A stretch of 58,228 bases of DNA from Chloroflexota bacterium (GTDB taxonomy: Bacteria > Chloroflexota > Anaerolineae > UBA4142 > SHND01): assembly GCA_016209205.1 (NCBI GenBank), contig JACQWQ010000064.1, positions 1 through 58,228 of the forward strand, in the 5' to 3' direction. The stretch's first letter is position 1, and every line of letters begins with the position of its first letter. Under the pieces are notes generated by a model, which was given only the letters and a program-made list of their open reading frames with translations, had not been told where the DNA came from and ran no database searches. Shown here piece by piece: positions 24,738-37,258 of this stretch. The position numbers and the translations under genes are program-made.

Positions 24738-26402
24738 ATGAGCAAGACGTTGCGGATCATTCCGCTTGGCGGCGTCGGCGAGATTGGGAAAAATATGACG
24801 GCGGTAGAGTATGCGGACGGCACGCCATCCGGCAGCGCTATCGTCGTCATTGACGCGGGCATGATGTTCCCCGAAGCACACATGCTCGGCGTTGACCTCG
24901 TCATCCCCGATATTACCTACCTCCTCGAAAATCGTGACAAGGTGCTCGGCATCGTCATCACGCACGGACACGAAGACCATATCGGCGCGCTGCCGTACAT
25001 TTTGCCGCGCCTGAACGTGCCGTTGTATGCGACGCGTCTCACGGCAGGTTTGGTCCAGGTCAAACTCAAATTAAACAGAGTGCGCGACGCGACCATCCAC
25101 ATTATTCAGGAACGCGACACGTTTCAACTTGGACCCTTTACGGTTGAAACCTTTCACGTGAGCCATTCGATTCCCGACGGGGTGGGCATTGCGCTGACGA
25201 CGCCGCTGGGGACCATCGTGCACTCGGGCGATTTCAAATTTGACCCGAATCCGGTGGACGGCGAGATGACCGATTTCGCCAAGCTTGCCGAACTCGGCGC
25301 GCGCGGTGTGCTGGCGTTGCTGAGCGACAGCACGAATGCGGATTCGCCGGGGCACACGCCGAGCGAGCAGGTGATTGCCGATACGTTTGCGCGCGTCTTT
25401 GCCCTCGCCGCCGGACGCATCATCATCGCGACCTTCGCATCCAACATTTCGCGCATTCAACAGGCGATTGACGCCGCCGCGCGTTTCGAGCGCAAGGTCT
25501 GTGTGATCGGGCGTTCGATGCAAGACAATGTCAAGATGGCGGTCGAACTCGGTTATCTCCAAGCCGATCCACAGCGCGTTGTTCGCGCGGACGAATTGAG
25601 CGATTATGCGTCGAGTGAAATCGTGATCCTTTGCACGGGCGGGCAAGGTGAGCCGACGAGCGCGTTGACCAAAATGGCGAATCGCGAACACAAGCAGGTG
25701 ACGCTGCGCACCGGGGACACGGTCATTCTTTCCGCGAGCGCGATTCCCGGCAACGAAGAAATGATCAACAAGACGCTCAATAATTTGTTCCGCGAAGGCG
25801 CAGTGGTGTACTATGATCGCTTTTTGGACGTGCACGTTTCGGGACACGCGAGTCAGGAAGAAGAAAAGTGGATGATCAATTTAGTGCGGCCGAGATATTT
25901 TGTTCCCATCCACGGCGAATATCGCCACTTGGTGATTCACGGGCGTTTGGCAGAATCGTTGGGCTATCGCCGCGAAAACATTTTCATTGTCGAAAACGGA
26001 GACGTGATCGAGTTTGACGAACAGGCGCGAGCGCGCGTGCTGCGCGAAGACGTCAGCGCGGCGGACGTATTGGTGGACGGCATCGGCATCGGCGATATTG
26101 GCAGTGTGGTGCTGCGCGATCGGCATCAGCTGGCGCAAGACGGTTTCTTTATCGCGATGTTGGGCATCAACCTGCGCACGGGCGAAATTGTGTTCGGTCC
26201 GGAAATCGAAACGCGCGGCTTTGTGTACACGCCCGAAGCGGAAAGCATTATCGAAGGCGCGAAACAAGTGATTCGCGACGCGGCGGCGTCCAGCGCGCAC
26301 GATACGGGTTTGAGCACGACGTTGAAACAAGTGCTGGGCGAATACTTGTACAAAACCACGCGCCGCCGCCCGATGGTGATTCCGGTCGTGACCGAATTGT
26401 AA
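24738..26402 (+). CDS. rnj: Ribonuclease J
   Basis: 554 residues from the ATG at 24738. MSKTLRIIPLGGVGEIGKNM is the classic RNase J opening. The metallo-beta-lactamase motif is THGHEDHIGALPYIL, with the beta-CASP region (GQGEPTSALTKMANREHKQV; SASAIPGNEEMINKTLNNL; VSGHASQEE) and a C-terminal domain (GIGIGDIGSVVLRDRHQLAQDGFFIAMLGI). It is a 5'-3' exo/endoribonuclease for mRNA turnover and rRNA processing. No good ribosome-binding site precedes the ATG; an upstream in-frame GTG at 24687 sits behind AAAGAGG but within an inverted repeat. Confidence 0.95.
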   Translation: MSKTLRIIPLGGVGEIGKNMTAVEYADGTPSGSAIVVIDAGMMFPEAHMLGVDLVIPDITYLLENRDKVLGIVITHGHEDHIGALPYILPRLNVPLYATRLTAGLVQVKLKLNRVRDATIHIIQERDTFQLGPFTVETFHVSHSIPDGVGIALTTPLGTIVHSGDFKFDPNPVDGEMTDFAKLAELGARGVLALLSDSTNADSPGHTPSEQVIADTFARVFALAAGRIIIATFASNISRIQQAIDAAARFERKVCVIGRSMQDNVKMAVELGYLQADPQRVVRADELSDYASSEIVILCTGGQGEPTSALTKMANREHKQVTLRTGDTVILSASAIPGNEEMINKTLNNLFREGAVVYYDRFLDVHVSGHASQEEEKWMINLVRPRYFVPIHGEYRHLVIHGRLAESLGYRRENIFIVENGDVIEFDEQARARVLREDVSAADVLVDGIGIGDIGSVVLRDRHQLAQDGFFIAMLGINLRTGEIVFGPEIETRGFVYTPEAESIIEGAKQVIRDAAASSAHDTGLSTTLKQVLGEYLYKTTRRRPMVIPVVTEL

Positions 26403-26509
26403 ATGGCTTTGCCCCACACATTTGGAGTCCGACGTGAAACGTAATTTGAGTGAGCGTGGCGATTTCTTTTTGCTGGAAGGCCATCCCGGTGATTGTCAGA
26501 AACGGCGGC

Positions 26510-27091
26510 ATGAACACTAACGTCGTGTCCGACGCCGAATTGATGGCGCGCGTGGCGAAACAAGACAAGCGTGCGCTAGAAGAATTGTATGATCGCCACG
26601 CGGCGGCGGCGCTGGGCATGGCGCTCAAGATCATGGGCGAACGCAGCGCGGCAGAAGAAATCGTCCAGGAGGCATTCTGGCGCGTCTGGAAACGCGCGCC
26701 GACGTTCGAACTCGGGCGCGGGCAATTTCGGCCGTGGTTGTTTGGCATCGTTCATAATTTGGCGATTGACGAACTGCGCCGCCGCCGCGTGCGCCCCAAT
26801 ACGATTTCGACGGACGCCGCAGACGACGCGCGGTTGGAATTGCCCGATAGTGAAATGGATGTTGCCGCCACGGCTTTTGCGAATGTTACCCGGGAACAAG
26901 TACGCCGGGCGCTCGCGGGGTTGCCCGCCGCACAACGCAGTGTCATCGAATTGGCGTTCTTTGAAGGATTAACGCACCAAGAAATCGCCGCACACTTGAA
27001 CGAACCGGTAGGCACGGTGCACACACGCGCGCGCTTGGCGCTGCAAAAATTGCGCCAGGTTTTGCTGCCGTTGGAGCAGGATCAAGTATAG
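26510..27091 (+). CDS. ECF sigma factor, SigK-like
   Basis: 193 residues from the ATG at 26510 (upstream in-frame codons lie in unlikely sequence). Region 2: LYDRHAAAALGMALKIMGERSAAEEIVQEAFWRVWKRAPTFELGRGQFRPWLFGIVHNLAIDELRRRR. Region 4: LAGLPAAQRSVIELAFFEGLTHQEIAAHLNEPVGTVHTRARLALQKLRQ. This matches the sigma-K group, and the downstream RskA-type anti-sigma supports it. A different subgroup from the sigma factors at 15.7 and 37.3 kb. Confidence 0.93.
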   Translation: MNTNVVSDAELMARVAKQDKRALEELYDRHAAAALGMALKIMGERSAAEEIVQEAFWRVWKRAPTFELGRGQFRPWLFGIVHNLAIDELRRRRVRPNTISTDAADDARLELPDSEMDVAATAFANVTREQVRRALAGLPAAQRSVIELAFFEGLTHQEIAAHLNEPVGTVHTRARLALQKLRQVLLPLEQDQV

Positions 27092-27110
27092 CTCACATTG
27101 CAGATACGAG

Positions 27111-27869
27111 ATGGACATGGCATCGCACGATCAGTATCAAGAATGGATTTCCATGTATGCGTTAGGCGGTTTGTCCGGTCCCGAGCGCGTACAAATGCAA
27201 GCGCATTTAAGCGAATGCGCCGCGTGTCGCCAACGTTATCGGCAGGCGCGCGCGCTGGTACAAATGCCGCCGCAAGCGATTGAACCCGTGGAACCATCCC
27301 CGGAAACGAAAATGAAATTGTTTGCGCGCGTGGACGCCGATTTGGCGCGGGCAAACACCGCTTCACAATCGCGCGTGGCGCAGCGCGCGCCCGCGCCCCC
27401 GGCCAAGCGCGGGTGGTTTCGCCGACCGGCGTTGGCGTTTGCCGCGCTGGCGCTGTTGGGATTGCTTGCCGTTGCAGGTTGGCTGTTGTTGAATCGGTCA
27501 TCGCCCGAGCAGCAGCAAATCGCCGCGATCCTCTCCGACCCGAACGTGCAAAAGGTCGCGCTCGCCGGAACAAAGGATGCGCCGAACGCGTCGGCGGAAA
27601 TTTACATGGCGCCGGGACATTCTGCGGCGGTGTTACAAGTAAATGGTCTCGCGCCATTGCCCGCCGACAAGGGCTATGAATTTTGGTTCTTTCGCAATGG
27701 CGAACCGCAGCCGTCGAATGTATTCACTGTAACCAGTACTGGCACGACGACCGTATTGGTGAATGCAAATGACAAAGTGGAGAATTTCAAGGGCTGGGGC
27801 GTGACGATAGAGCCAATCACGGGCGTGCCGAAACCGACGGGGACGATTGTGATTTTGGGAGGGCTGTAA
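27111..27869 (+). CDS. Anti-sigma-K factor (RskA-like), membrane-anchored
   Basis: 252 residues. A zf-HC2 motif H-x3-C-x2-C (HLSECAACRQRY) lies near residue 35. A Pro/Ala linker, one transmembrane helix (ALAFAALALLGLLAVAGWLLL) and an extracytoplasmic RskA domain follow (VLQVNGLAPLPADKGYEFWFFRNGEPQPSNVF...GWGVTIEPITGVPKPTGTIVILGG). It should hold the adjacent sigma factor inactive until proteolysis releases it. The gap to the sigma gene is 19 bp. Confidence 0.92.
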   Translation: MDMASHDQYQEWISMYALGGLSGPERVQMQAHLSECAACRQRYRQARALVQMPPQAIEPVEPSPETKMKLFARVDADLARANTASQSRVAQRAPAPPAKRGWFRRPALAFAALALLGLLAVAGWLLLNRSSPEQQQIAAILSDPNVQKVALAGTKDAPNASAEIYMAPGHSAAVLQVNGLAPLPADKGYEFWFFRNGEPQPSNVFTVTSTGTTTVLVNANDKVENFKGWGVTIEPITGVPKPTGTIVILGGL

Positions 27870-27870
27870 A

Positions 27871-27907
27871 AAAAAACGCGAGCCATTAGGCATGGCTCGC
27901 GTTTTAC
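27871..27907. terminator. Bidirectional intrinsic terminator
   Basis: AAAACGCGAGCCAT (27873-27886) pairs with ATGGCTCGCGTTTT (27892-27905). It lies between the convergent rskA-like and DUF5615 genes. Confidence 0.9.
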
Positions 27908-28293
27908 GTTGGCTGCTCGAATTCCTGTAGATACACAACGCGATCAATCATCTCTTCTGCTGAAAGTGAATTGAGCAACCTCAAGGTCAAACGCAGCAAT
28001 TCGCCAAACCTTACATCGCTAAATTGCTTCGTTGAAATGACGATACCAAAGTGATGCTTTCCTTCCGAAGCATACCTTGTTGCGAGCGGCATAAAGTGTT
28101 GACGATTGTAGGTCAAGATTGTCATCTGATTGGCAATCGCATAATCCAGCTGCACGTCATCGTCTGCGCCCAATAGCCCCGCCTCGATAGCGCTCTGTGC
28201 GCGAAATCCGCGCTCGTGCAGCTCATTCGCCAATTCGCGACTCACGTCTTCATCCGTATAAATTGCAATGAAAAGTTCAAGTGGTTGATTCAT
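27904..28293 (-). CDS. DUF5615 PIN-like protein, putative toxin
   Basis: 129 residues from the ATG at 28293. FIAIYTDEDVSRELANELHERGFRAQSAIEAGLLGADDDVQLDYAIANQMTILTYNRQHF has the early Asp-Glu and central Asp-rich turn of the DUF5615 PIN-like nuclease fold. It overlaps the upstream DUF433 gene by 17 bp, the arrangement of DUF433-DUF5615 toxin-antitoxin-like modules. RNase activity is inferred only. Confidence 0.75.
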   Translation of the reverse strand: MNQPLELFIAIYTDEDVSRELANELHERGFRAQSAIEAGLLGADDDVQLDYAIANQMTILTYNRQHFMPLATRYASEGKHHFGIVISTKQFSDVRFGELLRLTLRLLNSLSAEEMIDRVVYLQEFEQPT

Positions 28294-28654
28294 GTGCAGT
28301 GGTGGATTTGAAAACAACAAAACCGCGTTCGTCCAAATGCGCGTCCATCTTGGCAAGAACAACATCGGCGCGGTTCTCGATGATTTCTTGTACGATTTCC
28401 TCTTTGTGGTCCAAAAAGTAACTCAAACCGTCATACACGGCGGCTGGATTCAAATGCGGATACGTCTTGATAATATCTTCGGCGGAGTCGCCTTGACGAT
28501 AGAATTGGGCGAGCAGCCAAATTTGAATGCGTGAGCCGCGCAAATACAATTTGTTCCCGAATTCCGTCTCGACGCGAACTACATGTGGATGTTCGGTGGG
28601 AATTTCGACCCGTTTGCGCGGAGCCTCTGTTTGAACTGTATTTACCGCTTGCAT
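28277..28654 (-). CDS. DUF433 protein, putative antitoxin (copy B)
   Basis: 125 residues. EIPTEHPHVVRVETEFGNKLYLRGSRIQIWLLAQFYRQGDSAEDIIKTYPHLNPAAVYDGLSYFLDHKEEI is the DUF433 winged-helix-like core. It differs from the standard core by a longer, charged C-terminal region (ENRADVVLAKMDAHLDERGFVVF) that may contact the partner. It is a tandem duplicate of the next gene (28661-29053). Confidence 0.8.
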   Translation of the reverse strand: MQAVNTVQTEAPRKRVEIPTEHPHVVRVETEFGNKLYLRGSRIQIWLLAQFYRQGDSAEDIIKTYPHLNPAAVYDGLSYFLDHKEEIVQEIIENRADVVLAKMDAHLDERGFVVFKSTTAHESTT

Positions 28655-28660
28655 AAATAA

Positions 28661-29053
28661 TTATCCTTCGGATTCTTTTCCTTCAACCTGCACTGGTTTG
28701 TCGAAAACGATAAAGCCGCCTTCGACAATGCGTCCATTGTGTTTCCGCAGCACATTCTCTAATTTGTTGGACTCTATCTCTGCTTCGATTTCCTCTTTGT
28801 GGTCAAGATAATAACTGATGGCATCGTAAATTGCCGCGCGCTTGAGATGGCGATAGGATGCGTGAATGTCCTCCGGGCTGTCGCCTTGTTTGTACAACGA
28901 CGCAATCAACCACACAGGAATGCGCGAGCCGCGCAGAATTGGATACCATCCCTCACTCTCGATTCTTACGATGTGGGGATGTTCGGTGGGAATTTCGACG
29001 CGCTCAGTGGGCTGTTTAATCGCTTCCATTTCGGGCAGAATTTGTGTAGCCAT
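28661..29053 (-). CDS. DUF433 protein, putative antitoxin (copy A)
   Basis: 130 residues. VEIPTEHPHIVRIESEGWYPILRGSRIPVWLIASLYKQGDSPEDIHASYRHLKRAAIYDAISYYLDHKEEI is clearly paralogous to the protein encoded 6 bp downstream, with a different C-terminus (LRKHNGRIVEGGFIVFDKPVQVEG). First gene of a three-gene unit with a single PIN-like gene. Confidence 0.8.
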   Translation of the reverse strand: MATQILPEMEAIKQPTERVEIPTEHPHIVRIESEGWYPILRGSRIPVWLIASLYKQGDSPEDIHASYRHLKRAAIYDAISYYLDHKEEIEAEIESNKLENVLRKHNGRIVEGGFIVFDKPVQVEGKESEG

Positions 29054-29105
29054 AAGTTGCTCCGAGAGAAATTATATCATAACCGCTTTAGCCGGTGTTT
29101 CCCCG

Positions 29106-30164
29106 TCATTCTTTGCGCACGCGATACCGCGTGCTGCGTCCTTCGCCCACGCGCTCGATTCGTTTCAAGCGCAACAATTTTTCCAGCGCCTGACTTACCG
29201 TCGGACGCGCGACGTTCGTCGCGCGCGCGATTTCGAGCGGCGTCGCTTCGGGGCGCGTTTGGAGATACTGCCAAACTGCCAGCTGTTTCGCGGACAAGGT
29301 CTGTGCCCATTGCTCCCCTGCCATGAGGTCGAGCGCCATTTCTGCTTGCAGGCGGATGATTTTCAGAAAGAACGCAAGCCAGGGCGTCAAATCCGCATGT
29401 TTGGTCTTGAAAGTTCGCTGACTCGTACGCAGGGCGAGATAATAGTCGCTCTTGTTTTCTTCGATCAGTTTCTCGTGCGAGACGTAGGGCATAAAGCTAT
29501 AGCCCGCCTGCAGCAAAAGCAAGTTCATCAAAATTCGTGAAAGGCGCCCATTCCCGTCTTGAAACGGATGAATGTTTAGAAACTCGACCAGAAAATTCGC
29601 AATGGTCAAGAGCGGATGATGGGTGTTTCGCCGCAGCGCGTTCTGCGTCCACTCTACCAAATCGCGCATCGCAGAGGGTGTCAAGAAAGCAGGCGTCGTG
29701 TCAAACAGAATGCCAACGGCTTTGCCCGGGGCATCAATCATCTGTACCTTGTTCGCTGTCTTTTTGTATTGCCCGCGAGGGAAGCGATCCTTCGCGACAT
29801 ATTTCAACAGCTCTTGATGCAAGTGCTTGATGGTACTCTCATTCAATCCCAGCGCCTCCCACGCGTCGAAAACATTCTGCAGTAATTCAAAATAGCCCTT
29901 GACTTCTTGGGCATCGCGGTCGGCAAATTTCTCAATAGCAATCCCGCGCATCAGATTTTCGACATCTTGATCCGAGAGGCGCGCCCCTTCGATCCGCGTG
30001 GAAGCGCCGGTGGAGGTAACCAAAACAGAACGCTTGAGCCGCCCCAAACCTTGCGGGCTGGACACCGCGCTGGCGTCCCAACGTCCTTTCAACTCTTCAA
30101 TCCGCGCGATTTCGGTCCAAATCGCGGCAGGCAGATTTTCCAAACGTTTATCCAAGGGATGCAT
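29106..30164 (-). CDS. Fic family protein with C-terminal winged helix
   Basis: 352 residues. The catalytic loop HPFQDGNGRLSR matches HPFxDGNGRxxR. The N-terminal inhibitory helix motif [S/T]xxxE[G/N] is present as STRIEG in SVLVTSTGASTRIEGARL, so this is a class II (self-inhibited) Fic protein. The last ~60 residues (LQTRPEATPLEIARATNVARPTVSQALEKLLRLKRIERVG) form a winged helix. Such proteins AMPylate or otherwise modify targets, and the DNA-binding domain suggests autoregulation. GGAGAA precedes the ATG. Confidence 0.92.
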   Translation of the reverse strand: MHPLDKRLENLPAAIWTEIARIEELKGRWDASAVSSPQGLGRLKRSVLVTSTGASTRIEGARLSDQDVENLMRGIAIEKFADRDAQEVKGYFELLQNVFDAWEALGLNESTIKHLHQELLKYVAKDRFPRGQYKKTANKVQMIDAPGKAVGILFDTTPAFLTPSAMRDLVEWTQNALRRNTHHPLLTIANFLVEFLNIHPFQDGNGRLSRILMNLLLLQAGYSFMPYVSHEKLIEENKSDYYLALRTSQRTFKTKHADLTPWLAFFLKIIRLQAEMALDLMAGEQWAQTLSAKQLAVWQYLQTRPEATPLEIARATNVARPTVSQALEKLLRLKRIERVGEGRSTRYRVRKE

Positions 30165-30226
30165 GCTGTATTCTCCGATTGCGATTATATTCGATTATAT
30201 GAGATTGTACGAGTAAATCAACAGCG

Positions 30227-30259
30227 AAAAAAATTGGGGCGACAGTTGCCTGCCGCCCC
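30227..30259 (-). terminator. Terminator of rpoC
   Basis: On the minus strand GGGGCG-GCAGGCAACTGT-CGCCCC is followed by AATTTTTTTCG, 37 bp beyond the rpoC stop. The bases between it and the stop carry CCGACTAACCGACCATCCGA-type dispersed repeats. Confidence 0.75.
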
Positions 30260-30295
30260 ACGACTATCCGACTAACCGACCATCCGACCCCGCGA

Positions 30296-34774
<4,479 letters not shown>

Positions 34775-34799
34775 GAACACCCCTTGTATGGTTTAAGGT

Positions 34800-34862
34800 G
34801 ACAAGCGACGAGTGACGAGAAATAGTAATCAGTAATCAGTGATCAGTAATCAGTGATCAGTT
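34800..34862. repeat. AGTAATCAGTGATCAGT simple repeats upstream of rpoC
   Basis: A GACAAGCGACGAGTGACGAG stretch and then about six copies of (A/G)TCAGT(A/G)ATCAGT occupy the region where an rpoC promoter would be expected. The same repeat type is at 54247-54292. Confidence 0.75.
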
Positions 34863-34904
34863 GTTGAAAAGACTATCGCACAATTGCACTAACAAACTAT
34901 CGCA

Positions 34905-35291
34905 CTATTGCACGGGTTCGATTTGTCTGTGTAGCGGATACGGTCGAATCAAAATATCTCCGGACAAGTCGAGACCCATGTGTAATTTGCTAATCATCTC
35001 CAAGGTGAGTGGGCGCTGACGATTGAGAACCTCCGTAACTACGGGTTCAGGCCCCAAGAACGACTCCATGTCATGCACAGTCAATTCACGCGCTTCCATC
35101 ACGTGCCGTATCAGTTCGATAGGGTCGGGCGCAGGAATCGGATAATGTTCGTCTTCGTATGCTTCCACCAAAGTTACCAGCACGTCAAGGCGGTCTGCTT
35201 CCGGAGTGCCGGACGCCGCATCCCACAACGCCTCGATTTCTTTCAGAGCGGTTTCGTAATCTTCTTCCGTTCGAATCGGCAGAATTGTCAT
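34905..35291 (-). CDS. higA: HigA-type antitoxin
   Basis: 128 residues. An N-terminal helical region (RTEEDYETALKEIEALWDAASGTPEADRLDVLVTLVEAYEDEHYPI) precedes a C-terminal helix-turn-helix (IRHVMEARELTVHDMESFLGPEPVVTEVLNRQRPLTLEMISKLHMGLDLSGDIL), the typical layout of HigA in toxin-first higBA loci. The toxin gene lies 12 bp upstream. It binds the toxin and the operon promoter. Confidence 0.85.
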   Translation of the reverse strand: MTILPIRTEEDYETALKEIEALWDAASGTPEADRLDVLVTLVEAYEDEHYPIPAPDPIELIRHVMEARELTVHDMESFLGPEPVVTEVLNRQRPLTLEMISKLHMGLDLSGDILIRPYPLHRQIEPVQ

Positions 35292-35303
35292 GTGCAGATT
35301 TCC

Positions 35304-35597
35304 TCAAATTGTCTCCGCGTCAATGCGGTCATACTCGGCAGGTGTCCCGACAAAACGAATGAACATTCTTCCTTTGCCGTATTCGACGGCTACAATCAGA
35401 CGATAGGTGTTGCCTTTGATATTAAAAACGACGCGATTCTTGCCAACAAAACTCGCACTGCGATAAACTGCTTTGATGTCCGAAGGAGCCTTCCATTGCG
35501 AATGTTTTGCAATGGCATACCATGAGTGTAATGGCTGTTCCGCATCGGGATGTGTCTCCCAGTACGTGCGCAATGTTTTGAGGGAAACGATGTGCAT
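35304..35597 (-). CDS. higB: HigB-type mRNA interferase toxin
   Basis: 97 residues. MHIVSLKTLRTYWETHPDAEQPLHSWYAIAKHSQWKAPSDIKAVYRSASFVGKNRVVFNIKGNTYRLIVAVEYGKGRMFIRFVGTPAEYDRI shows the HigB (RelE-fold) pattern: an N-terminal W, NRVVFNIKGN and YRLIVAV strands, and a C-terminal FVGTHAEYDRI-like end. It cleaves mRNA at the ribosome. Toxin precedes antitoxin. Confidence 0.9.
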   Translation of the reverse strand: MHIVSLKTLRTYWETHPDAEQPLHSWYAIAKHSQWKAPSDIKAVYRSASFVGKNRVVFNIKGNTYRLIVAVEYGKGRMFIRFVGTPAEYDRIDAETI

Positions 35598-35627
35598 AAG
35601 GTTGATAGTGATGGCGCATCCGGCAAA

Positions 35628-36551
35628 CTATTTGTACTTATTTAAAGATTCCACACTCTTGTGCCCCAACCATTTTGCCACTTGTTCGGGCGGATTATCA
35701 TCCAGTAATTTTTTCGCGCAGGTGTGACGTAAACTGTTGGCGCATACATCTTCCAATTGCGCGGCGTGGGCGTACGCTTCGACGAGGCGTTGAATGGAAC
35801 GCGTGGACAGGGGTTTGCCCTGTTGACTCACAAACACTGCATCCACTTCGGGCAGGGCAGGGCGCACCTGGAGATAATCGCGCAGTGCACGGGCGAGCGT
35901 TTCATTCAAGGGAACCTGGCGATAGTGATGCTCTGCCGTACCTTGAATCACGAGACGCATCCCGTTGTGCGTGGACACCAGGTCCTCTTTTTTTAACTGC
36001 GCCACTTCGTTCACACGCAGGCCCGCTTGCAGCATCAATTCAATAATCGCATAGTCGCGGCGCATCAGGCGGCGGCTAGCACTGGCGCGCACGGCGACGA
36101 TCAGTTGCGCGATTTCGTCGTCGTCCAGCACGCGTGGTTGAGCTTCGTCGTATCCGTTCGCCACCAGCTGCAACTGGCTTGCCGGGTTTTCTGGCGCATA
36201 CCCTTTTTCTTGCAAGAAACGTCCAAACACACGCAGCGCCTGCAAGCGGCGGTTGATGGTCGCGGGCGATTGCTCGGTGTCTTGAATCAAGTGTGTGCGG
36301 TACGTTCCGAAATCGGTCGCGCGCGGTACGGCTGGGGTACTGCCATTGTGCTGCCCTTCCAACCAACGCACAAAACCCCGGATATCCGCCGCATAGTTGC
36401 GGATGGTCGCGGGGGCGAGTTCGACGCGTTGGAGATGCCCTTCAAATTCTTCAAGCAGCGTCGGGGCGTGAATGGGTAAAGAGTTCCGGGTGCGCGTCAC
36501 AAACAATCCCGATTTCAAAGCAGAAAAAGACGAGCCGTGTTGCCAAGCCAT
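35628..36551 (-). CDS. Tyrosine recombinase, XerC/XerD-like, ending just after the catalytic Tyr
   Basis: 307 residues from the ATG at 36551 (a TTG at 36572 is also in frame). A SAM-like core-binding domain (LLEEFEGHLQRVELAPATIRNYAADIRGFVRWL) precedes the catalytic domain with Arg in AGLRVNEVAQLKKEDL, HxxR in LRHTCAKKLL, His in WLGHKSVESLNKY and the nucleophile Tyr. The protein stops one residue after the Tyr (NKYK), 10-20 residues shorter than usual XerC/D, so the C-terminal helix that links protomers is missing. Chromosome-dimer resolution or element integration cannot be separated here. Confidence 0.85.
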   Translation of the reverse strand: MAWQHGSSFSALKSGLFVTRTRNSLPIHAPTLLEEFEGHLQRVELAPATIRNYAADIRGFVRWLEGQHNGSTPAVPRATDFGTYRTHLIQDTEQSPATINRRLQALRVFGRFLQEKGYAPENPASQLQLVANGYDEAQPRVLDDDEIAQLIVAVRASASRRLMRRDYAIIELMLQAGLRVNEVAQLKKEDLVSTHNGMRLVIQGTAEHHYRQVPLNETLARALRDYLQVRPALPEVDAVFVSQQGKPLSTRSIQRLVEAYAHAAQLEDVCANSLRHTCAKKLLDDNPPEQVAKWLGHKSVESLNKYK

Positions 36552-36585
36552 GGCAATTACGCCTCGCCTCAAATTATGCGTCAGT

Positions 36586-36613
36586 ATTATATGCAGTTTT
36601 TGTAATTTGTCAA
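36586..36613 (-). promoter_or_regulatory. Promoter of the Xer recombinase gene
   Basis: On the minus strand a perfect TTGACA (36613-36608), a 16-bp spacer and a perfect TATAAT (36591-36586). Transcription would begin near 36579, about 28 nt before the ATG at 36551. Confidence 0.8.
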
Positions 36614-36650
36614 CCGGGAAATAGCTGGCGATATCCTACGTCTTGTTAAA

Positions 36651-36794
36651 GCGCAGTTGGACCGCGCGTCCCCCTACGGCAGTACAACTGCCTCCTAACA
36701 TTTGCGGGTAACCACCAGGAAAATAAACCCTTCGCCATGCCACACCGGGGAAAGGAGGTTAAACCCGATGTGCAAACATGGCGAAGGTAGGGTT
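36651..36794. other. Structured intergenic region with a Shine-Dalgarno-like sequence in a hairpin loop
   Basis: AAACCCTTCGCCATG (36725-36739) pairs with CATGGCGAAGG-TA-GGGTT (36777-36794). Inside, CACACCGGG pairs with CCCGATGTG, leaving an apical loop GAAAGGAGGTTAAA. A second arm pairs GCAGTTG (36651-36657) with CAACTGC (36686-36692). The loop contains AAAGGAGG, followed at the right distance on the plus strand by ATG at 36768, but the open frame from it (MCKHGEGRVRKEES...) overlaps the anti-sigma gene in antisense and looks non-coding. I cannot assign it to a known RNA family. Confidence 0.5.
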
Positions 36795-36847
36795 CGGAAG
36801 GAGGAGTCCCGCTCACCCAAGCGTTGGTGGGCGGCTGCCGTCTTTTC

Positions 36848-37135
36848 TTACCGCAGCTCCTCCAGTCGCTGCCACATTTCCTCAAAGGTGGGCCATGAAT
36901 TTTCCAAATCCATCTGCGCGCAATCTTGCAGCACCTTGAATTCCTCCGCGCACGGCATGCATTCCTGCAAATGCTGAAGAATCGCGAGCAGTGGCTGTTC
37001 TTGCGCCGCGCCGTCGAGCAAGACTTCGACCAGATGGGCAGAGAGCTTTGCACAATCATCACAACTAGCTTCCACCTCGCGGGTCAGCGCCACTTTGAGG
37101 ATAAAGGTTTGGATTTCGCTGGGGATTACAGGCAT
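36848..37135 (-). CDS. Putative zinc-finger anti-sigma factor
   Basis: 95 residues without a membrane segment. CDDCAKLSAHLVEVLLDG and LLAILQHLQECMPCAEEFKVLQDCA supply an H-x3-C-x2-C zf-HC2 pattern. It follows the ECF sigma gene (37259-37942) by 123 bp on the same strand, matching the sigma/anti-sigma arrangement at 15.7-17.3 kb. Confidence 0.7.
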   Translation of the reverse strand: MPVIPSEIQTFILKVALTREVEASCDDCAKLSAHLVEVLLDGAAQEQPLLAILQHLQECMPCAEEFKVLQDCAQMDLENSWPTFEEMWQRLEELR

Positions 37136-37258
37136 ACCACCTACCTCTCTGTGGGTGTAGTAAACATTTTCAATCTTACGCCGCGTGTCGGGCGATTTGT
37201 CGCATGCCGACTTTGCAGCAAATACGGTCTACACCGAACACGGTTGGCAGAAATCATC

